Source: Salmonella enterica subsp. houtenae serovar Houten (GTDB lineage Bacteria > Pseudomonadota > Gammaproteobacteria > Enterobacterales > Enterobacteriaceae). Taken from it: a stretch of 64,000 bases of DNA. The stretch spans positions 124,001 through 188,000 of the forward strand of contig LS483478.1 in assembly GCA_900478215.1 (NCBI GenBank), in the 5' to 3' direction. Under the pieces are notes generated by a model. It searched no databases, was not told the origin of the DNA, and saw only the letters and a program-made list of their open reading frames with translations. Below are positions 9,302-17,470 of the stretch, piece after piece (positions within the stretch are counted from its first letter, which is position 1; the number at the start of each line of letters is the position of its first letter). A program made the translations under genes and the position numbers.

Positions 9302-10123
9302 ATGCCGTGTGAAGAACTGGAAATCGTCTGGAACAATATTAAAGCTGAAGCCCGCGCTTTAGCTGACTGTGAGCCTATGTTGGCCAGTTTTTATCACGCC
9401 ACGCTACTCAAGCATGAAAATCTGGGCAGTGCGCTGAGCTATATGCTGGCAAATAAACTGGCTTCGCCCATTATGCCCGCTATCGCTATCCGTGAAGTGG
9501 TTGAAGAAGCCTACGCCGCTGACCCGGAAATGATCGCGTCGGCAGCCTGCGATATTCAGGCAGTGCGCACTCGCGATCCGGCGGTGGATAAGTATTCTAC
9601 GCCGCTGTTATATCTGAAAGGCTTTCATGCGTTGCAGGCCTATCGCATCGGCCACTGGCTGTGGAATAAAGGTCGCCGCGCGCTGGCTATCTTCCTGCAA
9701 AATCAGGTTTCGGTCTCGTTTCAGGTGGATATTCATCCGGCAGCGAAAATTGGCCGCGGGATTATGCTCGATCATGCCACCGGTATTGTGGTGGGGGAGA
9801 CGGCGGTTATTGAGGATGATGTGTCGATCCTGCAATCCGTCACCCTGGGCGGTACCGGGAAAACCAGCGGCGATCGCCATCCTAAAATCCGCGAAGGCGT
9901 GATGATTGGCGCGGGCGCGAAAATTCTTGGCAATATCGAGGTGGGGCGCGGCGCGAAAATTGGCGCAGGTTCCGTCGTTTTACAGCCTGTCCCGCCGCAC
10001 ACCACCGCCGCAGGCGTTCCGGCGCGTATTGTCGGCAAGCCGGGCAGCGATAAGCCGTCGATGGACATGGACCAGCATTTCAACGGGATACACCATACGT
10101 TTGAGTATGGCGACGGCATCTGA
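9302..10123 (+). CDS. cysE: Serine O-acetyltransferase
   Basis: Acetylates L-serine with acetyl-CoA, the first committed step of cysteine synthesis, and is feedback-inhibited by cysteine. 273 residues: an N-terminal helical domain, then a left-handed beta-helix of hexapeptide repeats (about 140-240) with the catalytic histidine region MLDHATGIVVGE and TLGGTGKTSGDRHPKI. The C-terminal tail (DMDQHFNGIHHTFEYGDGI) ends in the isoleucine that inserts into CysK to form cysteine synthase. An AGTAAG sequence precedes the ATG. Confidence 0.97.
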   Translation: MPCEELEIVWNNIKAEARALADCEPMLASFYHATLLKHENLGSALSYMLANKLASPIMPAIAIREVVEEAYAADPEMIASAACDIQAVRTRDPAVDKYSTPLLYLKGFHALQAYRIGHWLWNKGRRALAIFLQNQVSVSFQVDIHPAAKIGRGIMLDHATGIVVGETAVIEDDVSILQSVTLGGTGKTSGDRHPKIREGVMIGAGAKILGNIEVGRGAKIGAGSVVLQPVPPHTTAAGVPARIVGKPGSDKPSMDMDQHFNGIHHTFEYGDGI

Positions 10124-10267
10124 TTTCGAGCTATCTTACTTGCCATATTGAACCTGGGCTATGCTCGTCATCCTCTCGTATTGCGTGTACGCGCAGGTAG
10201 ACAAGCGCAGTCTGTGTCCAATCTGGCTGCGCCGATAACGCTCGAAACGAATATTATCAATATTAAT

Positions 10268-10303
10268 GTAGGCCGGATAAGGCGTCAGCCGCCATCCGGC
10301 ATT
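10268..10303 (+). repeat. REP/BIME palindrome
   Basis: A REP-type palindromic unit (GGCCGGATAAGGCGT ... GCCATCCGGC) in the gap between the convergent genes cysE and trmL. Confidence 0.8.
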
Positions 10304-10310
10304 AAATATA

Positions 10311-10784
10311 TTACGACCGCAATACCGCGCCGGAGTATCCTAACTGGCGCCAGGCTTCATACACCACTACCGACACCGCATTTGACAAGTTCATGCTGCG
10401 GCTGTCCGGCATCATCGGAATACGAATTTTTTGTTCAGCGGGAAGGGCATCAAGAATGCTTGCCGGCAGGCCGCGCGTTTCCGGGCCAAACATCAAATAA
10501 TCGCCATCCTGATAGCTTACGGCGCTATGAGCGGGCGTGCCTTTGGTGGTTAAGGCAAACAGGCGCTGCGGATTTTCGGCGGCGATAAAGGCGGCATAAT
10601 CGTGATGGCGCTGAACCGCGGCGAATTCATGATAGTCCAGCCCTGCGCGGCGTAGGCGCTTATCATCCCAGGTAAACCCCATTGGTTCGATGATGTGCAG
10701 ACGAAAGCCGGTATTGGCGCAAAGACGGATAATGTTGCCGGTATTCGGCGGGATTTCTGGTTCGAAGAGTACGATGTTAAGCAT
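10311..10784 (-). CDS. trmL: tRNA (cytidine(34)/uridine(34)-2'-O)-methyltransferase
   Basis: TrmL (YibK) methylates the 2'-OH of wobble nucleotide 34 in tRNA-Leu(CAA) and tRNA-Leu(UAA). The 157-residue protein has a SPOUT fold with the trefoil-knot SAM motifs MFGPETRGLP (about 101-110) and MPDSRSMNLSNAVSVVVYE (about 123-141). It has no extra RNA-binding domain and acts as a dimer. Convergent with cysE; downstream of the lldPRD operon on the same strand. Confidence 0.95.
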   Translation of the reverse strand: MLNIVLFEPEIPPNTGNIIRLCANTGFRLHIIEPMGFTWDDKRLRRAGLDYHEFAAVQRHHDYAAFIAAENPQRLFALTTKGTPAHSAVSYQDGDYLMFGPETRGLPASILDALPAEQKIRIPMMPDSRSMNLSNAVSVVVYEAWRQLGYSGAVLRS

Positions 10785-10848
10785 GATGCCCCCTTAAATG
10801 CCGGGGGCAGAATAGCAGAAATTTACCGGGCTCTCACGCGCCAGGCGT

Positions 10849-12039
10849 TCAGGCGGTATCGCCTTTGCTCATTGGCGCCAGCGCGGCGGGCAAACTTTTC
10901 CCCAGTTCTTGTACCAGTGAATCGCCACTGATTTCGCTAATGGATTTCGCGCCGGTCAGGGTCATGGCGACTTTCATCTCTTTCTCAATCAGGTCCAGCA
11001 GGTTGGCGACACCCGCTTTTCCTGCCGTCGCCAGCGCGTAGAGATAGGCCCGACCCAGCAGTACGGTATCGGCCCCCAACGCAATCATACGCACGACATC
11101 CAGCCCGTTACGAATCCCGCTATCCGCCAGAATGGCGATATCGCCTTTCACCGCATCGGCAATGGCGGGCAGGGCGCGGGCGGAAGAGAGCACGCCATCG
11201 AGCTGGCGGCCGCCGTGATTCGACACCACGATACCGTCAGCGCCGAAACGTACCGCATCGCGGGCATCTTCTGGATCGAGGATCCCTTTGATCACCATTG
11301 GGCCGTCCCAGAATTCGCGTATCCACTCCAGATCTTTCCAGGAGATGGAGGGATCGAAGTTATTTGCCAGCCAGCCGATATAGTCCTCAAGGCCGGTCGG
11401 TTTGCCCAGATAGGCGGAAATATTGCCTAAATCATGCGGGCGACCGTTCAGGCCGACATCCCACGCCCATTTAGGGTGCATGACTGCCTGCCAGTAACGG
11501 CGCATGGCCGCGTTTGGGCCGCTCATCCCGGAGTGGGCGTCACGGTAGCGCGCGCCCGGCGTCGGCATATCCACGGTAAAGACCAGCGTGGAGCAGCCCG
11601 CCGCTTTCGCGCGTTCAAGCGCGTTGCGCATAAAACCACGATCGCGTAATACGTAGAGCTGGAACCACATGGGGCGTTTAAGCGTGGGGGCAACCTCTTC
11701 TATCGGACAGACGGAGACAGTAGAAAGGGTGAAGGGAATACCCTTCGCGTCCGCGGCGGCGGCGGCCTGTACTTCGCCGCGACGGGCGTACATGCCGCAC
11801 AGACCTACCGGCGCTAATGCCACCGGCATCGACAACGTTTCGTTAAACAGAGTCGTTTCCAGGCTTAAATCGGACATATTTTTCAGCACGCGCTGGCGCA
11901 GAGCGACTTGCGACAGGTCTTCCACATTGCGGCGCAGGGTATATTCCGCATACGCGCCGCCGTCGATGTAGTGGAAGAGGAAAGGAGGCAACGTGCGCTG
12001 GGCTGCGGCGCGATAATCGCTGGCTGCTGAAATAATCAT
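10849..12039 (-). CDS. lldD: L-lactate dehydrogenase (FMN, quinone-linked)
   Basis: A membrane-associated FMN enzyme that oxidises L-lactate to pyruvate and feeds electrons to the respiratory chain. 396 residues, a TIM barrel of the glycolate oxidase family. The catalytic histidine and FMN/substrate arginine lie in VSNHGGRQLDG (about 272-282), and phosphate-binding residues in ADSGIRNG and GRAYLYA. Last gene of lldPRD; its ATG overlaps the lldR stop by 4 bases. Confidence 0.98.
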   Translation of the reverse strand: MIISAASDYRAAAQRTLPPFLFHYIDGGAYAEYTLRRNVEDLSQVALRQRVLKNMSDLSLETTLFNETLSMPVALAPVGLCGMYARRGEVQAAAAADAKGIPFTLSTVSVCPIEEVAPTLKRPMWFQLYVLRDRGFMRNALERAKAAGCSTLVFTVDMPTPGARYRDAHSGMSGPNAAMRRYWQAVMHPKWAWDVGLNGRPHDLGNISAYLGKPTGLEDYIGWLANNFDPSISWKDLEWIREFWDGPMVIKGILDPEDARDAVRFGADGIVVSNHGGRQLDGVLSSARALPAIADAVKGDIAILADSGIRNGLDVVRMIALGADTVLLGRAYLYALATAGKAGVANLLDLIEKEMKVAMTLTGAKSISEISGDSLVQELGKSLPAALAPMSKGDTA

Positions 12040-12812
12040 GATTTATTCTCCCTGGTCATCTCATTATGGTCGCCGGGCAGGCGGGTAATACGCGCCTGGC
12101 GGGCCTGGTCTTCATCAAATCGTTTAATCGTGGTGTGGACAAAACTGAGGTGCGCCATCATCGCTTTACGCGCGCCGTCGGCATCACCGCCCAGAATGGC
12201 GTCCATCACCGCCTGGTGTTGTTCCGTCAACTTTGAGAATACGGGCGGAACGAGATACATACGCTGGCGACTCTGTTTGACGGAGGATTGCAGTACGTCG
12301 AAGAAACCGCGCATGGTTTGCAACAGCACCACATTGTGCGAGGCTTCCGCGATCGCCAGATGAAATCGCACGTCGGCCTGGGAGGCGAGATCCGGGTCTT
12401 CGCTGAGCGTCGCATCCAGGCAGAGTCTGATTTTCTCTTTGTCGGCGGCGGTGGCGCGCATGGCGGCGTGCCAGGCCGTGCTGGCTTCTATGGCGTGGCG
12501 GGCTTCCAGAATGTCGAAACTGTAGTCCGGATCGTTCGCCATCAGCGTTTTCAGCGGTTGTACAATATTCTGTTCAGACCAGGCTTCATGCTGCCAGCGG
12601 ACAAACGTCCCGCCGCCGCGGCGGCTCACCAGCACGCCTTCGCTGACCAGCTTCGCCAGCGCTTCGCGTAAAGAGTTGCGTGATACGCCAAGCTGTATAG
12701 CCAACTGGCGCTCGGCGGGCAATTTCATGCCCGCTTCCAGGTTTTGTTCTTCAATCAGCGCCCGCACGCGAGAGGCAATCTCATCTGACAGGCGTTTTGG
12801 CATCACAATCAC
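12036..12812 (-). CDS. lldR: GntR-family regulator of the lactate operon
   Basis: 258 residues. An N-terminal winged helix-turn-helix (about 8-75, RQLAIQLGVSRNSLREAL) is joined to an all-alpha FCD domain with the metal-ligand histidines expected of the FadR subfamily. It controls lldPRD in response to L-lactate, bound to two operators as repressor and, with lactate, as activator. It overlaps lldP and lldD by 4 bases on each side, giving coupled translation. Confidence 0.96.
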   Translation of the reverse strand: MIVMPKRLSDEIASRVRALIEEQNLEAGMKLPAERQLAIQLGVSRNSLREALAKLVSEGVLVSRRGGGTFVRWQHEAWSEQNIVQPLKTLMANDPDYSFDILEARHAIEASTAWHAAMRATAADKEKIRLCLDATLSEDPDLASQADVRFHLAIAEASHNVVLLQTMRGFFDVLQSSVKQSRQRMYLVPPVFSKLTEQHQAVMDAILGGDADGARKAMMAHLSFVHTTIKRFDEDQARQARITRLPGDHNEMTRENKS

Positions 12813-14464
12813 GGAATCATCCAGGTTAAAACATAGGCCTGAAGCGTAGTGATCACGCCCACCATACAGGTGAAGATCAGGCTGTGTTTGACGGTAAAAC
12901 GGAACAGATCGGACTCTTTTCCTACTAATCCCACCGCTGCGCAGGCGATGGCGATAGACTGCGGCGAGATCATCTTCCCGGTGACGCCTCCAGTGGTATT
13001 CGCCGCCACCATCAGCACATCAGAGACGCCGATTTGCTGCGCCGCGGTAGCCTGTAGAGAGGCAAACAGCGCGTTAGATGAAGTATCCGAGCCGGTCAGG
13101 AAGACGCCCAGCCAGCCGAGAAACGGCGAGAAGAATGTGAAGGCGCTGCCGGTGTGCGCCAGCGCTAACGCCAGCGTTGAAGAGAGCCCGGAATAGTTCG
13201 AGATAAACGCGAACGCCAGCACCATGCCGATGGAGTAAATCGGCAACGCCAGCTCTTTCAGCGTGCTGCCAAAGGTCTGGATTGCGGCTGAGGGTTTCAT
13301 TTTCAGCCAGACGATAGACAACAGCGCGGCAAACAGGATCGCAGTGCCGGTGGCGGAGAACCAGTCGAACTTATACACCGCAGCGTAAGCGGTGGCTTCG
13401 TGTACGACTGGCGGCATACGGGCGACCAGTTTATCGAGATACGGTACCGGAACGTTAATTACCCAGTCATACAGCGCGCCGCCGGGGGCAAACAGCGCTT
13501 TGAACGGCGGTACGCTCCAGAGAGTGACCGTGGCAGTCAGGAACAGGAAGGGCGACCAGGCGCGAACAATTTGCCCCTTCGTATAGTGGGTGCGCGCCAG
13601 CGTCTGATCGACCTGCGACGCGCCCATATCGCCGAAGCGGAAGATGCGTACCGGCTGCCAACGTTTGAGGAACAGCGTCAGGCACACTAAAGACACCAGC
13701 GAAGAGATAATGTCCGGCAGTTCCGGCCCGATAAAGTTGGAGCTGAGATACTGGGCGATAGCAAATGAACCGCCAGAGACCATCACCGCAGGCCAGGTTT
13801 CTTTCACGCCGCGCCAGCCGTCCATAATCGCCATAATCCAGAACAGGACGATAATAGTCAGGAACGGCAACTGGCGGCCCACCATCTGACCGATTTCAAA
13901 GCTGTCCAGGCCGGTGACCTGTCCGGCAACCAGAATCGGGATCCCCATCGCGCCAAAGGCGACCGGCGCGGTATTTACAATCAGGCACAGCCCTGCCGCA
14001 TACAGCGGATTAAAGCCTAACCCCACCAGCAGCGCGGCGGTTATCGCCACCGGCGCGCCGAAACCCGCCGCGCCTTCAAGGAACGCGCCGAAGCAGAAGC
14101 CGACAATCAGCATTTGCAGACGTTGATCGGGCGTAATCGACAGAATGGACGAGCGGATAATGTCAAACTGCCCGGTCTTTACCGAAATTTTATAGACGAA
14201 GACCGCGGCGATAATGATCCAGGCAATCGGCCATAGCCCGTAGAAGAAGCCATACACGACCGATGCCAGCGCGTGATCTACCGGCATTTTATAGAACAGC
14301 AGCGCGACGGCGAGCGCGATAACCACCGTCCACGAAGCGGCAACATAGCCTTTTAGCTTGAGCTTAATCAGGGCGAAAAAGAAGAACAGGATCGGGAGCG
14401 ATGCGATCAGGCTGGAAAGCCAGATATTGCCCGCCGGGTCATAGTTTTGTTGCCAGAGATTCAT
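12809..14464 (-). CDS. lldP: L-lactate permease
   Basis: An inner-membrane proton symporter for L-lactate, also D-lactate and glycolate. The start at MNLWQQNYDPAGN gives 551 residues as in E. coli; the longer open frame adds 9 codons lacking homology. A dozen or so hydrophobic helices are visible, with the conserved family segment EGAAGFGAPVAI (about 113-124) and NTTGGVTGKMISPQS near the C-terminus. First gene of lldPRD, downstream of LldR and ArcA sites. Confidence 0.97.
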   Translation of the reverse strand: MNLWQQNYDPAGNIWLSSLIASLPILFFFFALIKLKLKGYVAASWTVVIALAVALLFYKMPVDHALASVVYGFFYGLWPIAWIIIAAVFVYKISVKTGQFDIIRSSILSITPDQRLQMLIVGFCFGAFLEGAAGFGAPVAITAALLVGLGFNPLYAAGLCLIVNTAPVAFGAMGIPILVAGQVTGLDSFEIGQMVGRQLPFLTIIVLFWIMAIMDGWRGVKETWPAVMVSGGSFAIAQYLSSNFIGPELPDIISSLVSLVCLTLFLKRWQPVRIFRFGDMGASQVDQTLARTHYTKGQIVRAWSPFLFLTATVTLWSVPPFKALFAPGGALYDWVINVPVPYLDKLVARMPPVVHEATAYAAVYKFDWFSATGTAILFAALLSIVWLKMKPSAAIQTFGSTLKELALPIYSIGMVLAFAFISNYSGLSSTLALALAHTGSAFTFFSPFLGWLGVFLTGSDTSSNALFASLQATAAQQIGVSDVLMVAANTTGGVTGKMISPQSIAIACAAVGLVGKESDLFRFTVKHSLIFTCMVGVITTLQAYVLTWMIP

Positions 14465-14539
14465 TGCAGGTCTCCTGAGAACCACACGCATAATGGGATG
14501 AATCTTTGCTCATCTCGTTGGGGTCACATTATGTGTAAA

Positions 14540-14554
14540 AGTGGTCCTGCCAAT
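14540..14554 (-). promoter_or_regulatory. LldR-type operator, promoter-proximal
   Basis: On the minus strand this reads ATTGGCAGGACCACT, close to the FadR/PdhR/LldR palindrome ATTGGTNNNACCAAT. It lies about 75 bases upstream of lldP. With the second copy about 126 bp away, it fits the two-operator looping arrangement known for E. coli lldPRD. Confidence 0.75.
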
Positions 14555-14584
14555 ATTGTTGTGTATGGATAATGACAACGAATA

Positions 14585-14599
14585 GTTAATCAAATGTTA
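14585..14599. promoter_or_regulatory. ArcA-type site 1 of lldP
   Basis: GTTAATCAAATGTTA matches the ArcA consensus GTTAATTAAATGTTA at 14 of 15 positions. ArcA represses lldPRD without oxygen in E. coli. It sits between the two LldR operators. Confidence 0.75.
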
Positions 14600-14622
14600 T
14601 TTATTGGCAACGGTATTGTAGA

Positions 14623-14637
14623 GTTAATTTAATGAAA
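14623..14637. promoter_or_regulatory. ArcA-type site 2 of lldP
   Basis: GTTAATTTAATGAAA matches the ArcA consensus at 12 of 15 positions and lies in tandem with site 1. Confidence 0.6.
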
Positions 14638-14665
14638 TGTGAACCTGTGGTCGGATTCAGCGGGA

Positions 14666-14680
14666 ATTGGTAGGACCAAT
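14666..14680. promoter_or_regulatory. LldR operator, distal, near-perfect palindrome
   Basis: ATTGGTAGGACCAAT is a 15-base inverted repeat (6-bp arms, 3-base centre) matching the LldR/PdhR half-site. It is the upstream member of the operator pair. Confidence 0.8.
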
Positions 14681-14703
14681 AATTCAGTCAGTAAGAAGGA
14701 AGA

Positions 14704-14730
14704 ACCGGGTAAGCGAAAGCGCCGCCCGGT
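14704..14730 (-). repeat. REP-like hairpin after yibL
   Basis: An inverted repeat (ACCGGGTAAGCG ... GCCGCCCGGT) just after the yibL stop. It looks like a REP unit and may also protect or end the yibL transcript. Confidence 0.6.
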
Positions 14731-14736
14731 CAACGT

Positions 14737-15099
14737 TTAGAATTCTGTTTTACTAAAGCCTGTCATCTCTTTGAGCCCCATTTCCCGGCCCAGCGCCGTC
14801 ATCGGGTGCACCACGATCAGGCCGCGTACGCTTTTTTTGAGTTTGCCCATATCGGCCTGCTCTTTTTTAGTGATAGCGCGGCGAAACGGCAGGTTCATCA
14901 GCTTCTGCGCTTCTTTACTCAGTTTCTGGCCGTGTACCTCGCGCAGACGGATAATTTCTGCTTCCAGCGTCTCTTTTTCTTTTTCCAGCTCCGCGTATTT
15001 ATCGGCGGATTCAACCAGCGAGAGGCTTGCCTGCTGGTGGCGAATAGCGTCAAGACGATCGCTCAGACGTTTAATTTCGTTTTTTTCGACTTCTTTCAT
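14737..15099 (-). CDS. yibL: Ribosome-associated protein YibL
   Basis: A 120-residue charged protein. The first 60 residues are strongly coiled-coil (EKNEIKRLSDRLDAIRHQQ ... EKEKETLEAEIIRLREV), and the C-terminal half is basic. The E. coli homologue co-sediments with ribosomal subunits; its function is unknown. It lies upstream of lldPRD on the same strand but is separated by the lldP control region, and diverges from yibT. Confidence 0.9.
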   Translation of the reverse strand: MKEVEKNEIKRLSDRLDAIRHQQASLSLVESADKYAELEKEKETLEAEIIRLREVHGQKLSKEAQKLMNLPFRRAITKKEQADMGKLKKSVRGLIVVHPMTALGREMGLKEMTGFSKTEF

Positions 15100-15389
15100 G
15101 GGATAGCTTCTGATAGAAATGGGATAGATACCCTATAGTATGCGCGCAGTGGGTGATTCTTCACAACTCATGGCATAAAGATAATCAATTATGGCAAGTA
15201 TTACACCGCTAATTATTTAGTTATCTCTTTGAGAATAAAATCCTTTTTTTCGAAAGAAAAGATGAAGCGCCTTTTTGCCGGTAAGAAAAGCGATTAAGCA
15301 CATTTTCCTCAATGACAACGCTAAATCGATCCTAAACTCAAATAAGCGGCCGCGGGAGTCAGACGCGGGTTACACATGGAGGATCTATC
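15100..15389. other. Divergent yibL-yibT intergenic region
   Basis: A 290-base, mostly AT-rich gap that must hold both promoters. A small inverted repeat GGGATAGATACCC lies close to yibL (15121-15133). No regulator site was recognised with confidence. Confidence 0.4.
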
Positions 15390-15596
15390 ATGGCAAAAAT
15401 AGGTGAGAACGTACCACTTCTTATTGATAAAGCCGTCGATTTTATGGCGTCCAGCCAGGCGTTCCGTGAGTACTTGAATAAAATGCCGCCGCGTAATTAT
15501 GTTCCTTCCGAAGTACCGTTGGAGAGCGCGCCCATTTATTTGCAGCGTCTGGAATATTACCGACGGCTGTACCGACCAAAAGAAGAAGAAGGTTAA
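15390..15596 (+). CDS. yibT: Small protein YibT
   Basis: A 68-residue soluble protein without signal peptide or membrane helix, close to E. coli YibT (GENVPLLIDKAVDFMASSQ; LQRLEYYRRLYRPK near the end). GGAGG about 10 bases before the ATG gives a good ribosome-binding site. No function is known. Convergent with mtlR, 9 bases apart. Confidence 0.88.
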   Translation: MAKIGENVPLLIDKAVDFMASSQAFREYLNKMPPRNYVPSEVPLESAPIYLQRLEYYRRLYRPKEEEG

Positions 15597-15605
15597 CGGC
15601 GGGAT

Positions 15606-16196
15606 TTACTTTTGAAAGGCCTTTTTTAAGCTGATTTTAGAAATCAGCTCGGTCAGGGAGAGGACCATCGTCGAACGCACCGCCTGCTGGTAGCGCTGAA
15701 TTTGCATGGCGTATAGCGCCGCGTCGGACGTATCAAAATGCGGCGGCGGCGGCAGCGCCATGACGCAGTGCAGTTCGCCAAACGGCCCGAGGATCTCATC
15801 GTCGGTAAAGGCGTACTCATTGCCGTCGTGATTCAGCTCTTCGCGCAGCGCCATTAACAGCTCCGCATCTTCATATTCGGTGCGGTTGAGTACGCCCAGG
15901 CCATAGATAAGTTTCAGACGTACCGAAAGATCGCCCAGCGGCCCGTCGCCGTCCAGCAGCGGTTCCACAGCGTATTTCACGGCATAGTCGTCTTTGCGAA
16001 ACACCTGGAGCACCAGGATATTCACCGCCTCAGTCAATAACTCGACGGCGGTAATCAGGAAGCTCCGTACGGTTTTGCCAGCATTCAGACGCTCAAGCAC
16101 ACGATTTTCAAAGGCCTGGGTTTGTTCCATTATTGCCTGCATATCTGACAATCTGTTATTCGGGCGCAGGCTAACCTGCGCCGGGTTCTGCATCAT
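15606..16196 (-). CDS. mtlR: Mannitol operon repressor
   Basis: MtlR, 196 residues, represses mtlADR in E. coli but has no recognisable DNA-binding domain; it is an all-helical protein. The conserved core (RPNNRLSDMQAIMEQTQAFE; DDEILGPFGELHCVMALPPPP) is intact. Its ATG overlaps the mtlD stop by 4 bases. Last gene of mtlADR. Confidence 0.95.
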   Translation of the reverse strand: MMQNPAQVSLRPNNRLSDMQAIMEQTQAFENRVLERLNAGKTVRSFLITAVELLTEAVNILVLQVFRKDDYAVKYAVEPLLDGDGPLGDLSVRLKLIYGLGVLNRTEYEDAELLMALREELNHDGNEYAFTDDEILGPFGELHCVMALPPPPHFDTSDAALYAMQIQRYQQAVRSTMVLSLTELISKISLKKAFQK

Positions 16197-17341
16197 TTGG
16201 TCGCGTTATAGGCGTTAACCGCTTCCGCTACCACATCACTCTTGGCATCCAGCCCGGAAATTTGCGCCAGCGCGGCCTGCGGGCCTTTTTCGGTAATCAG
16301 AGCCGCCAGCTCCTGCGCCTGCGGATCTTCATCGCTACGGAAATGCATCGCCGCCGCGATCCCTTTCACCAGATTCACATGCGGCAGACCATATTCCAGG
16401 GTGCCAAGCAGCGGTTTGATCAGACGGTCGCCCGCGCTGAGTTTGCGTAGCGGCTGACGGCCTACGCGTTCGACGTCATCTTTCAGATACGGGTTTTCAA
16501 AACGACCGAGGATTTTCTGAATGTATGCCGCATGTTTGTCGGCATCAAAACCGTAGCGTTTGATTAGCACCGCGCCGCTTTCTTCCATCGCGCCTTTAAC
16601 CACCGCGCGAATACTCTCGTCGAGAATGGCGTCGCGAATGGTCTGATGACCGGCTAATTTGCCGAGGTACGCGGTTATAGCATGACCGGTGTTCAGCGTG
16701 AAGAGTTTACGTTCGACAAAGGCCATCAGGTTATCCGTTAACTCCATCCCCGGAATGGTCGGCAACGCGCCTTTGAACTGGGTTTTGTCGACGATCCATT
16801 CGCTGAAGGTTTCTACCGTCACTTCCAGCGGGTCATGAGTGGCGGAAGCGGAAGGCGGCACGATGCGGTCAACGGCGGAATCCACAAAACCGACGTGCTG
16901 TTCAACCCAGGCTTTATCACCGTCCTCCAGCGCGTTCATCACATGACCTTTGAGCTGCGTGGTGCCGCGCACCATATTTTCGCAGGCAATGATATTCAGC
17001 GGGGCATCCACCCCCTGCGCCTTACGTTTTACCAGCCCTTTAGCGATAGCTGGAGCGATACGCTCCAGCACCACCGGGCCGACAGCGGTCGTCACCAGGT
17101 CGACGCTGGCAATCAGCGCTACCACCTCATCGCCGATGCTACTTACCGCGTTAACGCCGGAGACCGTATCCACCTGCTCATTTTCACCCACGACATGAAC
17201 CTGATAGCTATGACGGGCATTCAGGGCGTCAAGCACCACCTGATTTACATCCGCAAACGTCAGTTGTATCCCCGCGTCAGCCAGCAATTTGCCGATAAAG
17301 CCACGACCGATATTACCTGCGCCAAAATGTAATGCTTTCAT
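16193..17341 (-). CDS. mtlD: Mannitol-1-phosphate 5-dehydrogenase
   Basis: Oxidises mannitol 1-phosphate to fructose 6-phosphate with NAD+. The start at MKALHFGAGNIGRGFIG (382 residues, E. coli length) places the Rossmann motif at the extreme N-terminus; the frame extends 5 codons upstream without support. The conserved long-chain dehydrogenase lysine/histidine region ERKLFTLNTGHAITAYLGKLAG (about 211-232) is present. About 130 bases with repeats separate it from mtlA. Confidence 0.97.
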   Translation of the reverse strand: MKALHFGAGNIGRGFIGKLLADAGIQLTFADVNQVVLDALNARHSYQVHVVGENEQVDTVSGVNAVSSIGDEVVALIASVDLVTTAVGPVVLERIAPAIAKGLVKRKAQGVDAPLNIIACENMVRGTTQLKGHVMNALEDGDKAWVEQHVGFVDSAVDRIVPPSASATHDPLEVTVETFSEWIVDKTQFKGALPTIPGMELTDNLMAFVERKLFTLNTGHAITAYLGKLAGHQTIRDAILDESIRAVVKGAMEESGAVLIKRYGFDADKHAAYIQKILGRFENPYLKDDVERVGRQPLRKLSAGDRLIKPLLGTLEYGLPHVNLVKGIAAAMHFRSDEDPQAQELAALITEKGPQAALAQISGLDAKSDVVAEAVNAYNATK

Positions 17342-17359
17342 AGTATTAACCTTCATTAA

Positions 17360-17462
17360 TGTTTTTACCCGAGAGGGCTGGGGTGAGGCTTTCCCCTCAA
17401 CCTAACCCTCTCCCTTGCGGGAGAGGAAACCGTCGGCCCGGTAAGCATAGCGCCACCGGGCA
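17360..17462. repeat. Repeat cluster between mtlA and mtlD
   Basis: Two elements: an inverted repeat built on GAGAGGGCTGGGGTGAGG and its complement CCTAACCCTCTCCC, and a REP-like unit GCCCGGTAAGCATAGCGCC near 17438-17462. Such intra-operon repeats often stabilise the upstream mRNA and lower downstream expression. Confidence 0.65.
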
Positions 17463-17470
17463 AACAGCAC

